Origin: Pseudanabaena sp. FACHB-2040
GTDB taxonomy: Bacteria > Cyanobacteriota > Cyanobacteriia > Phormidesmidales > Phormidesmidaceae
Reading direction: 5' to 3'
Length of the DNA stretch: 64,000 bases
NCBI RefSeq assembly: GCF_014696715.1
Contig: NZ_JACJQO010000013.1
Location: 124,001-188,000, forward strand
The notes under the pieces: model-generated
The model's database searches: none
What the model was told of the DNA's origin: nothing
Seen by the model: only the letters and a program-made list of their open reading frames with translations
Program-made: the position numbers and the translations under genes
Shown: one piece after another, positions 29,654 to 38,719 of the stretch
Numbering within the stretch: the stretch's first letter is position 1
Layout: each line of letters starts with the position of its first letter

Positions 29654-30451
29654 TTGACGCAAATTGGCGATAATTCGAGCCTCAATCAATGGCTCCGCCG
29701 CCTTATGGCAGCGATCTTTTTGACTGGGCAAGTGGTTATTCACCTGATCTCAAGGCCGATTCATCGGCGCAACACGCTGGATCAGATGGTGGCGGTTGGG
29801 CCTGCGTCGCTCCTGATTGCCCTGATCACAGCAGCCTTTGTCGGCATGGTGTTTACCATCCAGGTCACCCGCGAGTTCATTAATTTTGGAGCAGGTACGG
29901 CGGTAGGCGGAGTACTGGCGCTAACCCTAGCAAGGGAGCTGGGGCCGGTTTTGACGGCAGTGATTTTGGCGGGCCGGGTGGGGTCGGCCTTTGCTGCTGA
30001 GATCGGCACTATGAAGGTGACAGAGCAAATCGATGCGCTGCAGATCTTAAAGACAGACCCGATTGACTATCTGGTGATTCCTCGGGTGGTGGCCTGCGCT
30101 CTGATGCTGCCTCTGCTGAACGTCCTGTCATTCATCACGGGCATGACTGGAGGACTGATCATTGCCACCTCCCTCTACAACATTCCTACCTCAGTATTTT
30201 TAGACTCAGCCCAAAGCTTTCTCACCCCCTGGGACTTGATCAGTTCCATGATTAAGGCATTCGTGTTTGGCCTACTAATTGCGGTGATTGGCTCAAACTG
30301 GGGCCTGACCACAACTGGCGGAGCTAAGGGAGTGGGCCAGTCTACAACTACGGCAGTCGTCACAGCTCTGCTGGCCATTTTTATTGTCAACTTCTTCTTG
30401 TCCTGGCTGATGTTTCAGGGAACCGGTAGCGCCATATCGAACAGTATTTAA
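29654..30451 (+). CDS. mlaE: MlaE-type lipid ABC transporter permease
   Basis: Protein of 265 residues with five or six membrane spans. Family features are VGMVFTIQVTREFINFGAGTAVGGVLALTLARELGPVLTAVILAGRVGSAFAAEIGTMKVTEQIDAL. This is the permease of MCE-type systems that move phospholipids between membranes. In cyanobacteria and chloroplasts the homologue (TGD1-like) acts at the envelope or outer membrane. The likely start is TTG at 29654. The following DUF3119 and DUF3086 genes form the cluster commonly found with it in cyanobacteria. Confidence 0.92.
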   Translation: MTQIGDNSSLNQWLRRLMAAIFLTGQVVIHLISRPIHRRNTLDQMVAVGPASLLIALITAAFVGMVFTIQVTREFINFGAGTAVGGVLALTLARELGPVLTAVILAGRVGSAFAAEIGTMKVTEQIDALQILKTDPIDYLVIPRVVACALMLPLLNVLSFITGMTGGLIIATSLYNIPTSVFLDSAQSFLTPWDLISSMIKAFVFGLLIAVIGSNWGLTTTGGAKGVGQSTTTAVVTALLAIFIVNFFLSWLMFQGTGSAISNSI

Positions 30452-30604
30452 GGGTTCTACCGGTAGAATGAAAGGCAGCAGCTTGGGATAGCCTGCCTGC
30501 TGTGCTTGGGTTTGCTGCACCTGAGTTGGCTGCAACTGGTTTTGTTGTGCCCAATTTGCTGTATCTGATCTTTTGTGTCTGATCTGTTGTCACTGAGTTG
30601 ATAA

Positions 30605-31006
30605 GTGGACTCTACCCAATCTGCGACTGCCCCTTCTGAGCTGATCGAACTGGCTCCCAGCTACCGTCTGCCGCTGGGGCTGGTAGTGCTGTCGATACCG
30701 CTGTTTTGGCTGCAGCTCTGGGCCGGTGGTGCAGTGGCTTTACTGGGGCTGCTGCTGCTGTTTCAGGCCGTTACGCTGCGGCTGCGATTTACCTCAACTG
30801 CTTTGGATATCTACCGGGGAGAGCAGTGTATTCGCCACTTTCCCTACCAGGACTGGCTGAACTGGGAGATCTTCTGGTCGCCCGTGCCGATTCTGTTCTA
30901 TTTCAAAGAAGTCAACAGCATTCACTTTTTGCCCATTATTTTTAGCCCTAGCCAGCTACGAACTTGTCTGGAGCAGCACTGTCCCCGCCCTGTTCAAACT
31001 TCCTAA
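30605..31006 (+). CDS. DUF3119 family membrane protein
   Basis: Protein of 133 residues beginning at a GTG (30605). It has two membrane spans (about 22-60) followed by a soluble part with FRIFPYQDW-like sequence (IRHFPYQDWLNWEIFW, PILFYFKEVNSIHFLPIIF). This matches the cyanobacteria- and plastid-lineage family DUF3119, whose function is unknown. It sits between mlaE and the DUF3086 gene and is likely cotranscribed. Confidence 0.8.
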   Translation: MDSTQSATAPSELIELAPSYRLPLGLVVLSIPLFWLQLWAGGAVALLGLLLLFQAVTLRLRFTSTALDIYRGEQCIRHFPYQDWLNWEIFWSPVPILFYFKEVNSIHFLPIIFSPSQLRTCLEQHCPRPVQTS

Positions 31007-31065
31007 ACCAGCGTATTGGCCTGGGATTTGATACGCTGACATCACCCGAGTACGGTTCCGAGTTC

Positions 31066-32151
31066 ATGTATTCAGATGACCTGTCCCCTTCCGCATCGCC
31101 GACTGAGGCTGCCTCAGACGCTGTCAGTGCCGATCGCATTGCCGATTTGCAGCGCCAAGAGAGCGACCTAAAGCGCAGTATCGCGGACTTACAGTCGGCC
31201 TACAACCGGCTCCTAAAGGACCAGGCGCAGCAAATGCAGACCGACTTTGGCCGGATAATGCAGCAGGCCACGTCGGAACTTGAACAGCGCCAGCGCACGC
31301 TGCAGCTAGAGATAGAAAAGCTGGAGCGACGACGCGATCGCATTCAGGAAGAAATGCGCACCAGCTTCGCTGGAGTCTCTCAAGATTTGGCGGTGCGAGT
31401 GCAGGGCTTTAAAGACTACCTCGTGGGCAGCCTGCAAGATCTGGCTGCCACTGCCGAAAAGTTGGAGCTTTCACCCCCTCAGCCTCAAGCTCCGCCTCAG
31501 TCTGAAGTAATTCGAGGGGAGCCTCGGGAGAATAGACGGCGACCCGCCGAGCGATCCACTGGGCGATCTGCTGAGCGATCAGAGAATTCTCAGGTGGGCT
31601 TTGGTAGCCAGCGTTTTCAAGATCAGACAGAGCGGGTTCGCAGCCTGCTAGACCAGTACCGAATGCGGCCTGACTACTACGGCCCTGTCTGGCAACTGCG
31701 CCGCACCTTTGAACCTATCCATGCCGATCGGGTAGCCAACTGGTTCTTTAGCCAGGGGGGCAGAGGAGCCGTTAAAAGCATGGGCAGCCGCCTACAAAAC
31801 GTGCTGGTGGCCTCTGCCGGAATCTCTATTCTGCATGCCCTGCATAATGACCGACTGCAAACCCTGGTGCTGTCAAACTCACCCGAGCGGCTAGGAGAGT
31901 GGCGACGAGGCCTGCAAGACTGTCTAGGCGTTTCGCGGGCAGAGTTTGGCGTCAACCGAGGCATTATGCTGTTCGATGCGCCCGAACCCCTGGCCCAACG
32001 AGCTGATCGGATTGTTTCAGAAGACGGCCTGCCGCTGATTATTATTGACGAGTCAGAGAACACAGTCAGCCTATCGCTGCTGCAGTTTCCGCTGTGGCTG
32101 GCCTTCGCGCCTGATCCGCTGAATCCGGTGCAGGAGTATGACTTTTATTAA
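31066..32151 (+). CDS. DUF3086 coiled-coil protein
   Basis: Protein of 361 residues. The N-terminal third is a long coiled coil (LQRQESDLKRSIADLQSAYNRLL... LEQRQRTLQLEIEKLERRRDRI). A Pro/Arg-rich linker follows, then the conserved DUF3086 domain (RPDYYGPVWQLRRTFEP to the C-terminus). The function is unknown. I chose the ATG at 31066 because the upstream TTG at 30964 would overlap the DUF3119 gene by 43 nt. It is the third gene of the mlaE cluster, and plsY follows directly. Confidence 0.82.
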   Translation: MYSDDLSPSASPTEAASDAVSADRIADLQRQESDLKRSIADLQSAYNRLLKDQAQQMQTDFGRIMQQATSELEQRQRTLQLEIEKLERRRDRIQEEMRTSFAGVSQDLAVRVQGFKDYLVGSLQDLAATAEKLELSPPQPQAPPQSEVIRGEPRENRRRPAERSTGRSAERSENSQVGFGSQRFQDQTERVRSLLDQYRMRPDYYGPVWQLRRTFEPIHADRVANWFFSQGGRGAVKSMGSRLQNVLVASAGISILHALHNDRLQTLVLSNSPERLGEWRRGLQDCLGVSRAEFGVNRGIMLFDAPEPLAQRADRIVSEDGLPLIIIDESENTVSLSLLQFPLWLAFAPDPLNPVQEYDFY

Positions 32152-32170
32152 GGCAGAAGGGGGAGGGCAC

Positions 32171-32833
32171 ATGGCTGGGACTGGAGTTGCGATCGCAGGG
32201 CTTATCCTTGCTGCTTATTTGCTGGGATCGATCCCCACTGGGTACCTGATCGCCAAATGGGTTAAAGGGATTGATATTCGTGAGTATGGCTCGGGCGGTA
32301 CAGGCGCGACAAATGTGTTGCGAACTGTAGGCAAACCGGCTGCGGCGGCTGTGCTGCTGGTAGACCTGGTGAAAGGAGCCTTGGCTATATTGCTGGTGAA
32401 GCTGGCCTATCCTCTCCTGCTCAGCTCTACTGCTGCTAGCCCTGATTGGCAGCCCTGGATTGAGGCGGTGGCGGCTCTAGCAGCGCTGCTGGGACACAGC
32501 CGCTCGATCTGGTTGAATTTTACAGGCGGCAAGTCAGCTGCCTCGGGGCTGGGAATTTTGCTAGCCATGTCTTGGCCGGTGGGGCTGGGCGCGTTGGCAG
32601 TGTTTGCCGCCGTGGTTGGCGTCTTTCGCATTGTGTCTTTGGGATCAATCCTGGCTGCGATCGCAACCATTCTGCTCATGATCGCGATGCAGCAGCCTGT
32701 GGCTTATGTCGGGATTGCGATCGCAGGCGGGCTATACGTGATTTTGCGTCACCGTAGCAACATTGAGCGGCTGCTGGCAGGCACAGAGCCTCGCCTCGGC
32801 AGCCGCCCCTCCGAATCTTCTGAATCAAATTAA
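32171..32833 (+). CDS. plsY: Glycerol-3-phosphate acyltransferase PlsY
   Basis: Integral membrane enzyme of 220 residues that acylates glycerol-3-phosphate from acyl-phosphate, the first step of phospholipid and galactolipid synthesis. The PlsY motifs are visible: YLLGSIPTGYLIAKW, the GSGGTGATNVLRT loop, and a glycine/histidine region LGHSRSIWLNFTGGKSAASGLG. The ATG at 32171 follows AGGGGGAGGG; the frame could also start at 32138, inside the DUF3086 gene. Its position after mlaE, DUF3119 and DUF3086 fits an envelope-lipid operon. Confidence 0.92.
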   Translation: MAGTGVAIAGLILAAYLLGSIPTGYLIAKWVKGIDIREYGSGGTGATNVLRTVGKPAAAAVLLVDLVKGALAILLVKLAYPLLLSSTAASPDWQPWIEAVAALAALLGHSRSIWLNFTGGKSAASGLGILLAMSWPVGLGALAVFAAVVGVFRIVSLGSILAAIATILLMIAMQQPVAYVGIAIAGGLYVILRHRSNIERLLAGTEPRLGSRPSESSESN

Positions 32834-33129
32834 CGGTTGCCGTAGCGACCCCAGCTCAAAAAAGCCGTAACCAGATACAGCACAATCGCAGAACCCACAA
32901 TGGACGGCAAAATTGCCACCTCTTCAACGTTCCACTCCAGCGCCGGATTGGTAAAGCCATACTGCTGCTGCAGGTAGTCAGCCGTCCATTGACCCAAAAA
33001 GGCACCCGCCAAGCCAATTATCAGCAGCCCAACCGCGCCCCCCGGCATTTTCCGGGGGATCAAAATACCTGCCACCCCAGCGCATACAATCGCAATCACA
33101 AGCTGAATCAGCAGATGTCTAAGATCCAT
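32830..33129 (-). CDS. GlsB/YeaQ/YmgE-like membrane protein
   Basis: Protein of 99 residues with three membrane segments and the pattern LIPRKMPGGAVGLLIIGLAGAFLGQW (GG-containing first loop) of the GlsB/YeaQ/YmgE (transglycosylase-associated) family. These are small stress-induced membrane proteins of unknown mechanism. It overlaps the convergent plsY stop by 4 nt. Confidence 0.8.
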   Translation of the reverse strand: MDLRHLLIQLVIAIVCAGVAGILIPRKMPGGAVGLLIIGLAGAFLGQWTADYLQQQYGFTNPALEWNVEEVAILPSIVGSAIVLYLVTAFLSWGRYGNR

Positions 33130-33161
33130 AATTTAAGCTTCATAGGGGGTTTAACGCCGCA

Positions 33162-33971
33162 CTAGCCTCCCAGTTCCCGTGAGCGATCGCAGGCAGAACA
33201 CACCGCTTCAATTAGGGCAGATCGCAGACCTGCCGCTTCTAGGTGAGCAATGCCGGCAATGGTAGTTCCTCCAGGGCTAGTCACTCGATCTTTTAGCTGA
33301 GCCGGGTGTAGGCCCGATTGCAGCAGCAGTTCTGCCGTGCCTCGCACCGTTTGCAGCGCTAGCTGCATCGCCGTTGTTCGGGGCAGCCCGGCAGCAACGC
33401 CGCCATCGGCCAACGCTTCAATCATAATCGCCACGTAGCCCGGCCCCGATCCCGATAGCCCGGTCACGGCATCCATCAAAGACTCTGGCACCTCAACCAC
33501 ATCGCCTATGCTCTGAAAGATGCGCCGGGCCAGATCTAACTCTTCGGCACCCGTATGAATTCCAGCCGCAATGGCCGTAATGCCTGCACCCACGGTTGCA
33601 GGGGTGTTGGGCATAGCTCGCACCAGCGGCCATTGGGCAAAATAGCTTTGCAGTCGGGTCAGCGTCACCCCTGCCAGAATGGAGAGCACCAGTCGGGGTG
33701 ACTCAGCTGCTGCCTGAATCAGTTCAGGGGCAACTTTATCAATGATCTGAGGCTTGACTGCCAGCAAAAGCACCGTCGATTTTGCCACGACTGCAGCGTT
33801 GTCAGCCGTAGTCATGACTCTGTAAGTATCGGTCAAATAGGCGCGTCGATCCGGCTGAGGATCACTGACAGCGATAGTCTCCGGGGAAAAAATGCCCTGA
33901 TCTAGTAAGCGGGATATGAGCGCTTCTCCCATTACCCCGCCACCAATCACACCCAGTATCGCTTCAGGCAA
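33162..33971 (-). CDS. proC: Pyrroline-5-carboxylate reductase
   Basis: Last enzyme of proline synthesis, reducing pyrroline-5-carboxylate with NAD(P)H. The protein has 269 residues with the N-terminal dinucleotide motif GVIGGGVMGEAL and the signature GSGPGYVAIMIEALADGGVAAGLPR. The start appears to be TTG at 33971. It lies behind sepF on the same strand; the order pipX-pipY-sepF-proC recurs in cyanobacteria. Confidence 0.95.
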   Translation of the reverse strand: MPEAILGVIGGGVMGEALISRLLDQGIFSPETIAVSDPQPDRRAYLTDTYRVMTTADNAAVVAKSTVLLLAVKPQIIDKVAPELIQAAAESPRLVLSILAGVTLTRLQSYFAQWPLVRAMPNTPATVGAGITAIAAGIHTGAEELDLARRIFQSIGDVVEVPESLMDAVTGLSGSGPGYVAIMIEALADGGVAAGLPRTTAMQLALQTVRGTAELLLQSGLHPAQLKDRVTSPGGTTIAGIAHLEAAGLRSALIEAVCSACDRSRELGG

Positions 33972-34140
33972 TTGCTTTTCTCAACCTAGGGTTCAACCAA
34001 TTGAATGCTACTGCAGCACAGCTACTTATGATTTCAACAAAAATCTGTCTAAGCCTTTGGTGCTGTCCCAGAGGCTTAGCCAGATGATAGTCACAGGGTT
34101 TGGACAGCCAGCCGTCTTTTGGATCGGCTGATGCAGCCAG

Positions 34141-34734
34141 TTAAGCCATGCGGATAGTTTGCTCAGTCCAAGCGGGAGCCGGAGGCATTTGGCCGCCCAT
34201 TGACATACCTTGGGGCTGGCCCATCGGCAGCTCCTCTTCAAAGTCGCTGGGGGTGCTGACCTGGACACAGTTGGGCGTAAATAGGAAGATGCTCTCGCCA
34301 ATGCGCTCTTGGTGTCCGTCGATGGCGTAGGTGCCGCCAGCGACAAAATCAACCGCTCGCTGGGCCTGATCGGGGTCCATGATGGTCAGGTTGAGCACCA
34401 CCGACTTGCGCTCTCGCAGCGCCTGAATCGCTTGGGGCATTTCTTCGAAGGAGCGAGGCTCCATCACCACAACTTCAGAGGTTCCATTCATGGCACCAGG
34501 CATTCCAATTACGTTGCTACCCATAGTGGTCATTCCAGCATCGGTGGTCATCATGCGATCGCGAAGGCGGCGGCGAACCCGGGGTTCTTCTTGAGGTTGG
34601 ACAACAGGCTGAGCATTTTCTTCCTGATAGAGGCTCTGGTATTCCTCACCATCCATCTCTTCGTATTCATATTCGTAGTCAGCCGGGTCATTCAGCCCGA
34701 CGAAGTCCCGTAGCTTAGAGAATAGATTACTCAC
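34141..34734 (-). CDS. sepF: Cell division protein SepF
   Basis: Protein of 197 residues. The N-terminal amphipathic helix ([26 protein letters not shown]) is the expected membrane anchor. The C-terminal SepF domain has [53 protein letters not shown]. SepF tethers FtsZ to the membrane; cyanobacteria lack FtsA, so it (with ZipN) takes that role. The C-terminus carries a Gly/Met/Pro-rich tail. The start is GTG at 34734. Confidence 0.94.
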   Translation of the reverse strand: MSNLFSKLRDFVGLNDPADYEYEYEEMDGEEYQSLYQEENAQPVVQPQEEPRVRRRLRDRMMTTDAGMTTMGSNVIGMPGAMNGTSEVVVMEPRSFEEMPQAIQALRERKSVVLNLTIMDPDQAQRAVDFVAGGTYAIDGHQERIGESIFLFTPNCVQVSTPSDFEEELPMGQPQGMSMGGQMPPAPAWTEQTIRMA

Positions 34735-35140
34735 AACAATTACACTCCCCTATGACTATCAAGCGGTTAGTAGGGCTTTCCCTGAATCAGGGGCTAGGGG
34801 GCTAACCCCCGAACATCCGATTATTCGAAGCCATGATAGCGCCTTATTCCTCAAAACCAACACGATAATTGGAATTGATTGGGCCTAGGCCGATAAATTG
34901 GGCCGGTTAAACAAAGTTGTTATAGATTCTCGGTTGAGAACTGGGTTCTGAAATACTCCGCTGGATGGAATATTTGAGTCCACAGTATACACGAAATCAC
35001 CTGAGATCATATCGCATTCATAATTAGTTAAGTATTTTTTAGAAATATTGATCAAAACCTGTCAGTGCGGCCTGATACATAGCTGTGCTCGCCTCTAGAA
35101 AAAGAGCTTGCTGACTATTTGAATAACTCTATAGAGGTCG
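34735..35140. other. Intergenic region upstream of sepF
   Basis: A 406-bp spacer between pipY and sepF, both on the minus strand, which must hold the sepF promoter. An inverted repeat GGGGG-CTAA-CCCCC-like element lies at 34795-34808 and an AT-rich stretch at about 34975-35060. No frame looks coding, and I could not choose a -35/-10 pair with confidence. Confidence 0.4.
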
Positions 35141-35827
35141 CTAATCAGGCCTAGGGCCAAACAAAATGGTTCCTAGTCTAACCATCGTGGCTCCCGATGC
35201 GATCGCAGCCTGATAATCTCCCGACATTCCCATCGAAAGCGTTTCGATCTGAAGGGGGTGGCTCTGCAATTGGGTGATCTGCTCGGCCAACTCCTTAGCC
35301 TGCCGAAAAATGGCGCGGGCGACCTCAGGGTTTGTTCCCTGAGGTGGAATGGTCATCAGCCCCACTAGCTTGAGGTGAGTGAGCTGAGCGAGCACAGGCA
35401 GCGCTGCCCAAAGTTCTTCTAGCTCAAATCCTGATTTGGGTGGGTCGGGCACCATCTTGACCTGGAGACAGCAGCGAGCCTGACAGCCCAGTTCTCCAGA
35501 GATCTGATTGAGCCTTTCAGCTAGCTTAAGGCTGTCAACTGAATGAATCCACTGAAAGTGCTCTAGGGCCTTGCGGGCTTTGTTAGCCTGCAAACGGCCA
35601 ATCATGTGCCAGGTAATATCTTTTAAGTCGGCTAAATCGGCCTGTTTTGCGATCGCTTCTTGCACTCGGCTCTCGCCAAAGTCGCGAATGCCCGCCGCGT
35701 AGGCCGCCCGTAGGGCTTCTACGGGCAGATTCTTAGTCACCGCAACCAGCTTGACAGTTGGAGGCAGCGTTGCCTGTATCTGAGTAATCCGTTGAATAAT
35801 TGCGTCGGGGTTGCAGACAGCGGTCAT
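35141..35827 (-). CDS. pipY: PLP-binding protein PipY (YggS/PLPBP family)
   Basis: Protein of 228 residues belonging to the single-domain PLP-homeostasis family (YggS/PROSC). The PLP lysine is in VKLVAVTKNLP near the N-terminus, and GESRVQE and SMGMSGD (phosphate-binding loop) follow. It has no known enzyme activity; it buffers vitamin B6 and influences amino acid pools. The ATG overlaps the pipX stop codon region by 4 nt, so translation is coupled with pipX as in the pipXY operon of Synechococcus. Confidence 0.95.
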   Translation of the reverse strand: MTAVCNPDAIIQRITQIQATLPPTVKLVAVTKNLPVEALRAAYAAGIRDFGESRVQEAIAKQADLADLKDITWHMIGRLQANKARKALEHFQWIHSVDSLKLAERLNQISGELGCQARCCLQVKMVPDPPKSGFELEELWAALPVLAQLTHLKLVGLMTIPPQGTNPEVARAIFRQAKELAEQITQLQSHPLQIETLSMGMSGDYQAAIASGATMVRLGTILFGPRPD

Positions 35828-36096
35828 TGAAAGGTTTGCTTGTAGGTCTTCTGCAGCCGATCGTACTCGGAATGCTGGCCGGCCCGCCGCAGCATCCGCA
35901 TTCGGTTTTCCAGCAGCATACGGGCATCTCCTCGCCCTATAGGCTCAAACAAAAAACCTTCTGGGGTAGCTATCGTCACCAAAAAAAACAGCCGTTGAGC
36001 GTAAAGAGTGGCAAAAAGTTCCTGTTTGTCATCAACCATACAGATTCTGAAGAGCAGGCCGAATGTAGGATGATTGAGGTAATTTTCTGTGCTCAT
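35824..36096 (-). CDS. pipX: NtcA/PII-interacting protein PipX
   Basis: Protein of 90 residues unique to cyanobacteria. The N-terminal part (ENYLNHPTFGLLFRICMVDDKQELFATLYAQRLFFLV) is the Tudor-like domain that binds PII or NtcA. The C-terminal two helices follow (ENRMRMLRRAG... YDRLQKTYKQTF). It coactivates NtcA under nitrogen limitation and is sequestered by PII otherwise. It overlaps pipY by 4 nt. No GTA-N8-TAC NtcA box is obvious upstream; a 6-bp hairpin (CTGAAG 36173-36178 / CTTCAG 36183-36188) lies in the 222-bp leader region. Confidence 0.96.
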   Translation of the reverse strand: MSTENYLNHPTFGLLFRICMVDDKQELFATLYAQRLFFLVTIATPEGFLFEPIGRGDARMLLENRMRMLRRAGQHSEYDRLQKTYKQTFQ

Positions 36097-36318
36097 TCAG
36101 GTTAGGAGTGTGTCCATCTGCATTGAGGGGCAAGGGAAATATCAAAAGTGTATTTTAAAAACTTGTGCTTACCTGAAGATACCTTCAGACAAGTGTATAG
36201 CCCTGTATTTTAGGTTTACTTCGTCACTTTGGGAAACACTTGAGCAGTTGAGACGTCAATACGCAGATCTGCACCCTATGAATCTGCAATAGATCTGCAT
36301 CAGTGCTATTGCGTCTGC

Positions 36319-37785
36319 TTAAGGCGGCGTTAATCCGAGAGCCGCGATCTGCGCTTTTGCTTTCTGCAGCGCTTCCAACCATTCCCGCTCAGGTTCGCTG
36401 TCAGCCACAATGCCCGCTCCAACCTGTCCCCACACTGGCCTGACGCTAGCTGCCTCTGAATCTGCCCCTGAAAGCTCGGAAGCAGCATTGCCCACTAGCA
36501 AAGTTCGGATCAAGATATTGAGATCTAGGTAGCCGCGCTGGTCGAGATAGCCGCAGGAACCGTAGAAAAGACTGCGACGCACCGGTTCTAGCGCTTCAAT
36601 GATCTCCATACAGCGAACTTTAGGGCAGCCTGTAATGGTTCCCCCTGGAAACAAGGCTCGGATGACATCAACTGCATCTTGGTCAGATTTCAGAGTACCT
36701 ATTACGTTGCTCACTAGGTGAATCACGTGACTGTAGTACTCCAGGGTGAGTAGCTCATCGACCTGCACACTGCCCCAGTCGCAAACGCGGCCTAAATCAT
36801 TGCGCTCCAGGTCTACCAGCATGATGTGCTCAGCCTGCTCTTTTCGGTTGGTGAGCAGGGTTTGAGCGAGTGTCTGGTCAGCTTGAGGTGTCTGACCTCG
36901 GGGCCGAGTTCCGGCGATGGGGCGGGTCTGTACTTGGCGGCCCTGCACCTGCACTAGCCTTTCCGGCGAACAGCTGATCAGGCTGCCCCAGGGCGTGTGC
37001 CAGTAGCAGGCAAAGGGGGAGGGATTGATCTGCTGCAGTCGTCGGTAGAGGCTCCAGCTATCGGCTGTGGTGGTCGAGTCAAACCGCAGAGACAGATTGG
37101 CCTGAAAAATGTCTCCAGCCTGGATATGTTTCTTGGCCTGAAGAATTGCCGCCTCATAGTCCATCTGGGTCATCTGCAAATGCAGAGACGCTGCCCGATT
37201 AGGTTTTGGCAGATTGGGGAGAGGCAGAGGCACCGTTTGCAATTGCTGCTCTAGCGTTTCTAGATCTGCTGCCGTCGAGGCCGCCAACCAGAGGCGCTGT
37301 TCTTGGTGATCGAGTACGGCAAAGCTGGCAGGCTCGTACCAAAGTGCTACGGGAAATGGCAAAGGATCGGGCTTGAGGTAGGGCAGCCGCTCAATTTCCC
37401 AGGCCAGATCGTAGCCTAACCAGCCCAGCCAGCCCCCGACAAAAGGCAATACTGCGGTCTCTTCATCTGCTAAACCGATCGGGGAAGCCGCAGCTCCTGT
37501 TCTTAGCAAATTAGCTAAAGTCGGCAGAATATTGCCGATATCCGGCGTCCAAACCGCTGGTTGCCCAGCAGAGGTACGGGGCGGACCCGCGCAGATGGAG
37601 TAGCGGGCATTTTGGGCAGAGTGCTGAGCTGTTTCTGTTAAGGGATAGGGGCTCTCTAACAGCGCCACCAGAGTAGCTGTGGTGGCTGGTTGACTTAGGT
37701 GATGACCAAAGAGGGTGATGAAAATATCGGAGCCGGTTCGGTGATCGAGGGGTTGCGATCGCACCTGCCAGGGCTGCAGCGTCAC
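36319..37785 (-). CDS. Anthranilate synthase component I / PabB-like chorismate-utilising enzyme
   Basis: Protein of 488 residues with a full chorismate-binding domain: PIAGTRPRG, ERNDLGRVC and FPGGTITGCPK. In aminodeoxychorismate synthase (PabB) the motif has a catalytic Lys (PIKG); here it is Ala, as in TrpE. The chemistry could therefore be anthranilate synthesis although annotation pipelines often call such genes pabB. The GTG at 37785 overlaps the EcfT stop codon by 4 nt (GTGA), which is why I prefer it to the upstream ATG at 37878 lying deep inside the preceding gene. Confidence 0.85.
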   Translation of the reverse strand: MTLQPWQVRSQPLDHRTGSDIFITLFGHHLSQPATTATLVALLESPYPLTETAQHSAQNARYSICAGPPRTSAGQPAVWTPDIGNILPTLANLLRTGAAASPIGLADEETAVLPFVGGWLGWLGYDLAWEIERLPYLKPDPLPFPVALWYEPASFAVLDHQEQRLWLAASTAADLETLEQQLQTVPLPLPNLPKPNRAASLHLQMTQMDYEAAILQAKKHIQAGDIFQANLSLRFDSTTTADSWSLYRRLQQINPSPFACYWHTPWGSLISCSPERLVQVQGRQVQTRPIAGTRPRGQTPQADQTLAQTLLTNRKEQAEHIMLVDLERNDLGRVCDWGSVQVDELLTLEYYSHVIHLVSNVIGTLKSDQDAVDVIRALFPGGTITGCPKVRCMEIIEALEPVRRSLFYGSCGYLDQRGYLDLNILIRTLLVGNAASELSGADSEAASVRPVWGQVGAGIVADSEPEREWLEALQKAKAQIAALGLTPP

Positions 37786-38696
37786 GCCTCGCCTCCCCAC
37801 ACCAGGCGAGCCCACCAAAACACAGCCAGCAGCCCCAGAGCAAACCAATCCCAGGCGCGCAGCACAAAGCGATGCCATTCGACCTTGTGCTCGTCGGGGC
37901 TAGTAAAGCCGCGCACGGCCATTGCCGCCGCAATCTGCTCGGCCCGCATCAGCAGGTTTTCCAGCAGCCGCTCTACTACCTGTAGCCAGACCTGAGCCGA
38001 GCCGCGAAAGCCCAGCTTTTTCCAGTTGATAGCGCGGGTCTGCACTGATCGCACCAGGTTCTGCACCTCTTCCAACACTAGGGGAATAAAGCGCAGGGCC
38101 AGCGTCACGGTCAGGGCAATTTCGGTCACCGGCAGCTTAAACCAGCGCAGCGGAGCCATGACGTCTTCTAGAGCCGCCGTGATCTCTTCGGGAGCGGTTG
38201 TCAGCAGAAACAGGTTGGTGCCGTAGATCAGGGTAAACAGCAGCGTACTGATTCGAATTCCCAGCTCCAGCGATCGCTGGGTAATGGTGATCGGCCAGCG
38301 GTCGTAAATCACGTACTGATAGCCCGTTGGCTGGGGCAGCGGCGGCAGCGTTTCAAACGGTTCTGTCAGCTGGCTAATCTCAGCAGGGGACGGCAGGCGG
38401 GGCTGCTGGGCCACAACCAGACCATCGGGCATTACCATCGTCAGCAGCAGCACCAGGCCGCTCAGGAGCAGCAGCCACCCCATCTGCTGTCGCCACACCC
38501 GCAGCGGCACTCGAGCCGAGAGCGTCAGCACCAGCAGCAGCAGCACCAAAAAAAATCGCCACTCGGGGCTAGCTAGAATCGGTGTGACCAAAATGCTCAT
38601 CAGCCAAGCCATCTTGACTCGGGGATCGAGCCGATGTAGCCAGGTTACAGGTTGTTCTAAATACAGGCCGAGGGGCAGCGATCGCAATAGATCCAT
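37782..38696 (-). CDS. EcfT/CbiQ-family energy-coupling transmembrane protein
   Basis: Protein of 304 residues with about five membrane spans. The opening PLGLYLEQPVTWLHRLDPRVKM and the C-terminal coupling helices (LVRSVQTRAINWKKLGFRGSAQVWLQVVERLLENLLMRAEQIAAAMAVRGF) are typical. These A-R-G-containing helices contact the ATPases of ECF vitamin/metal importers. The ATPases and substrate-binding S component are not next to it, so it probably serves a shared module. It is translationally coupled to the chorismate enzyme behind it. Confidence 0.87.
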   Translation of the reverse strand: MDLLRSLPLGLYLEQPVTWLHRLDPRVKMAWLMSILVTPILASPEWRFFLVLLLLVLTLSARVPLRVWRQQMGWLLLLSGLVLLLTMVMPDGLVVAQQPRLPSPAEISQLTEPFETLPPLPQPTGYQYVIYDRWPITITQRSLELGIRISTLLFTLIYGTNLFLLTTAPEEITAALEDVMAPLRWFKLPVTEIALTVTLALRFIPLVLEEVQNLVRSVQTRAINWKKLGFRGSAQVWLQVVERLLENLLMRAEQIAAAMAVRGFTSPDEHKVEWHRFVLRAWDWFALGLLAVFWWARLVWGGEA

Positions 38697-38719
38697 AGGG
38701 CGTCAGTCGGCTCCAGCGG

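Noticed and set aside
36097-36318. NtcA box upstream of pipX
   Set aside because: No GTA-N8-TAC with a correctly placed -10 could be found.
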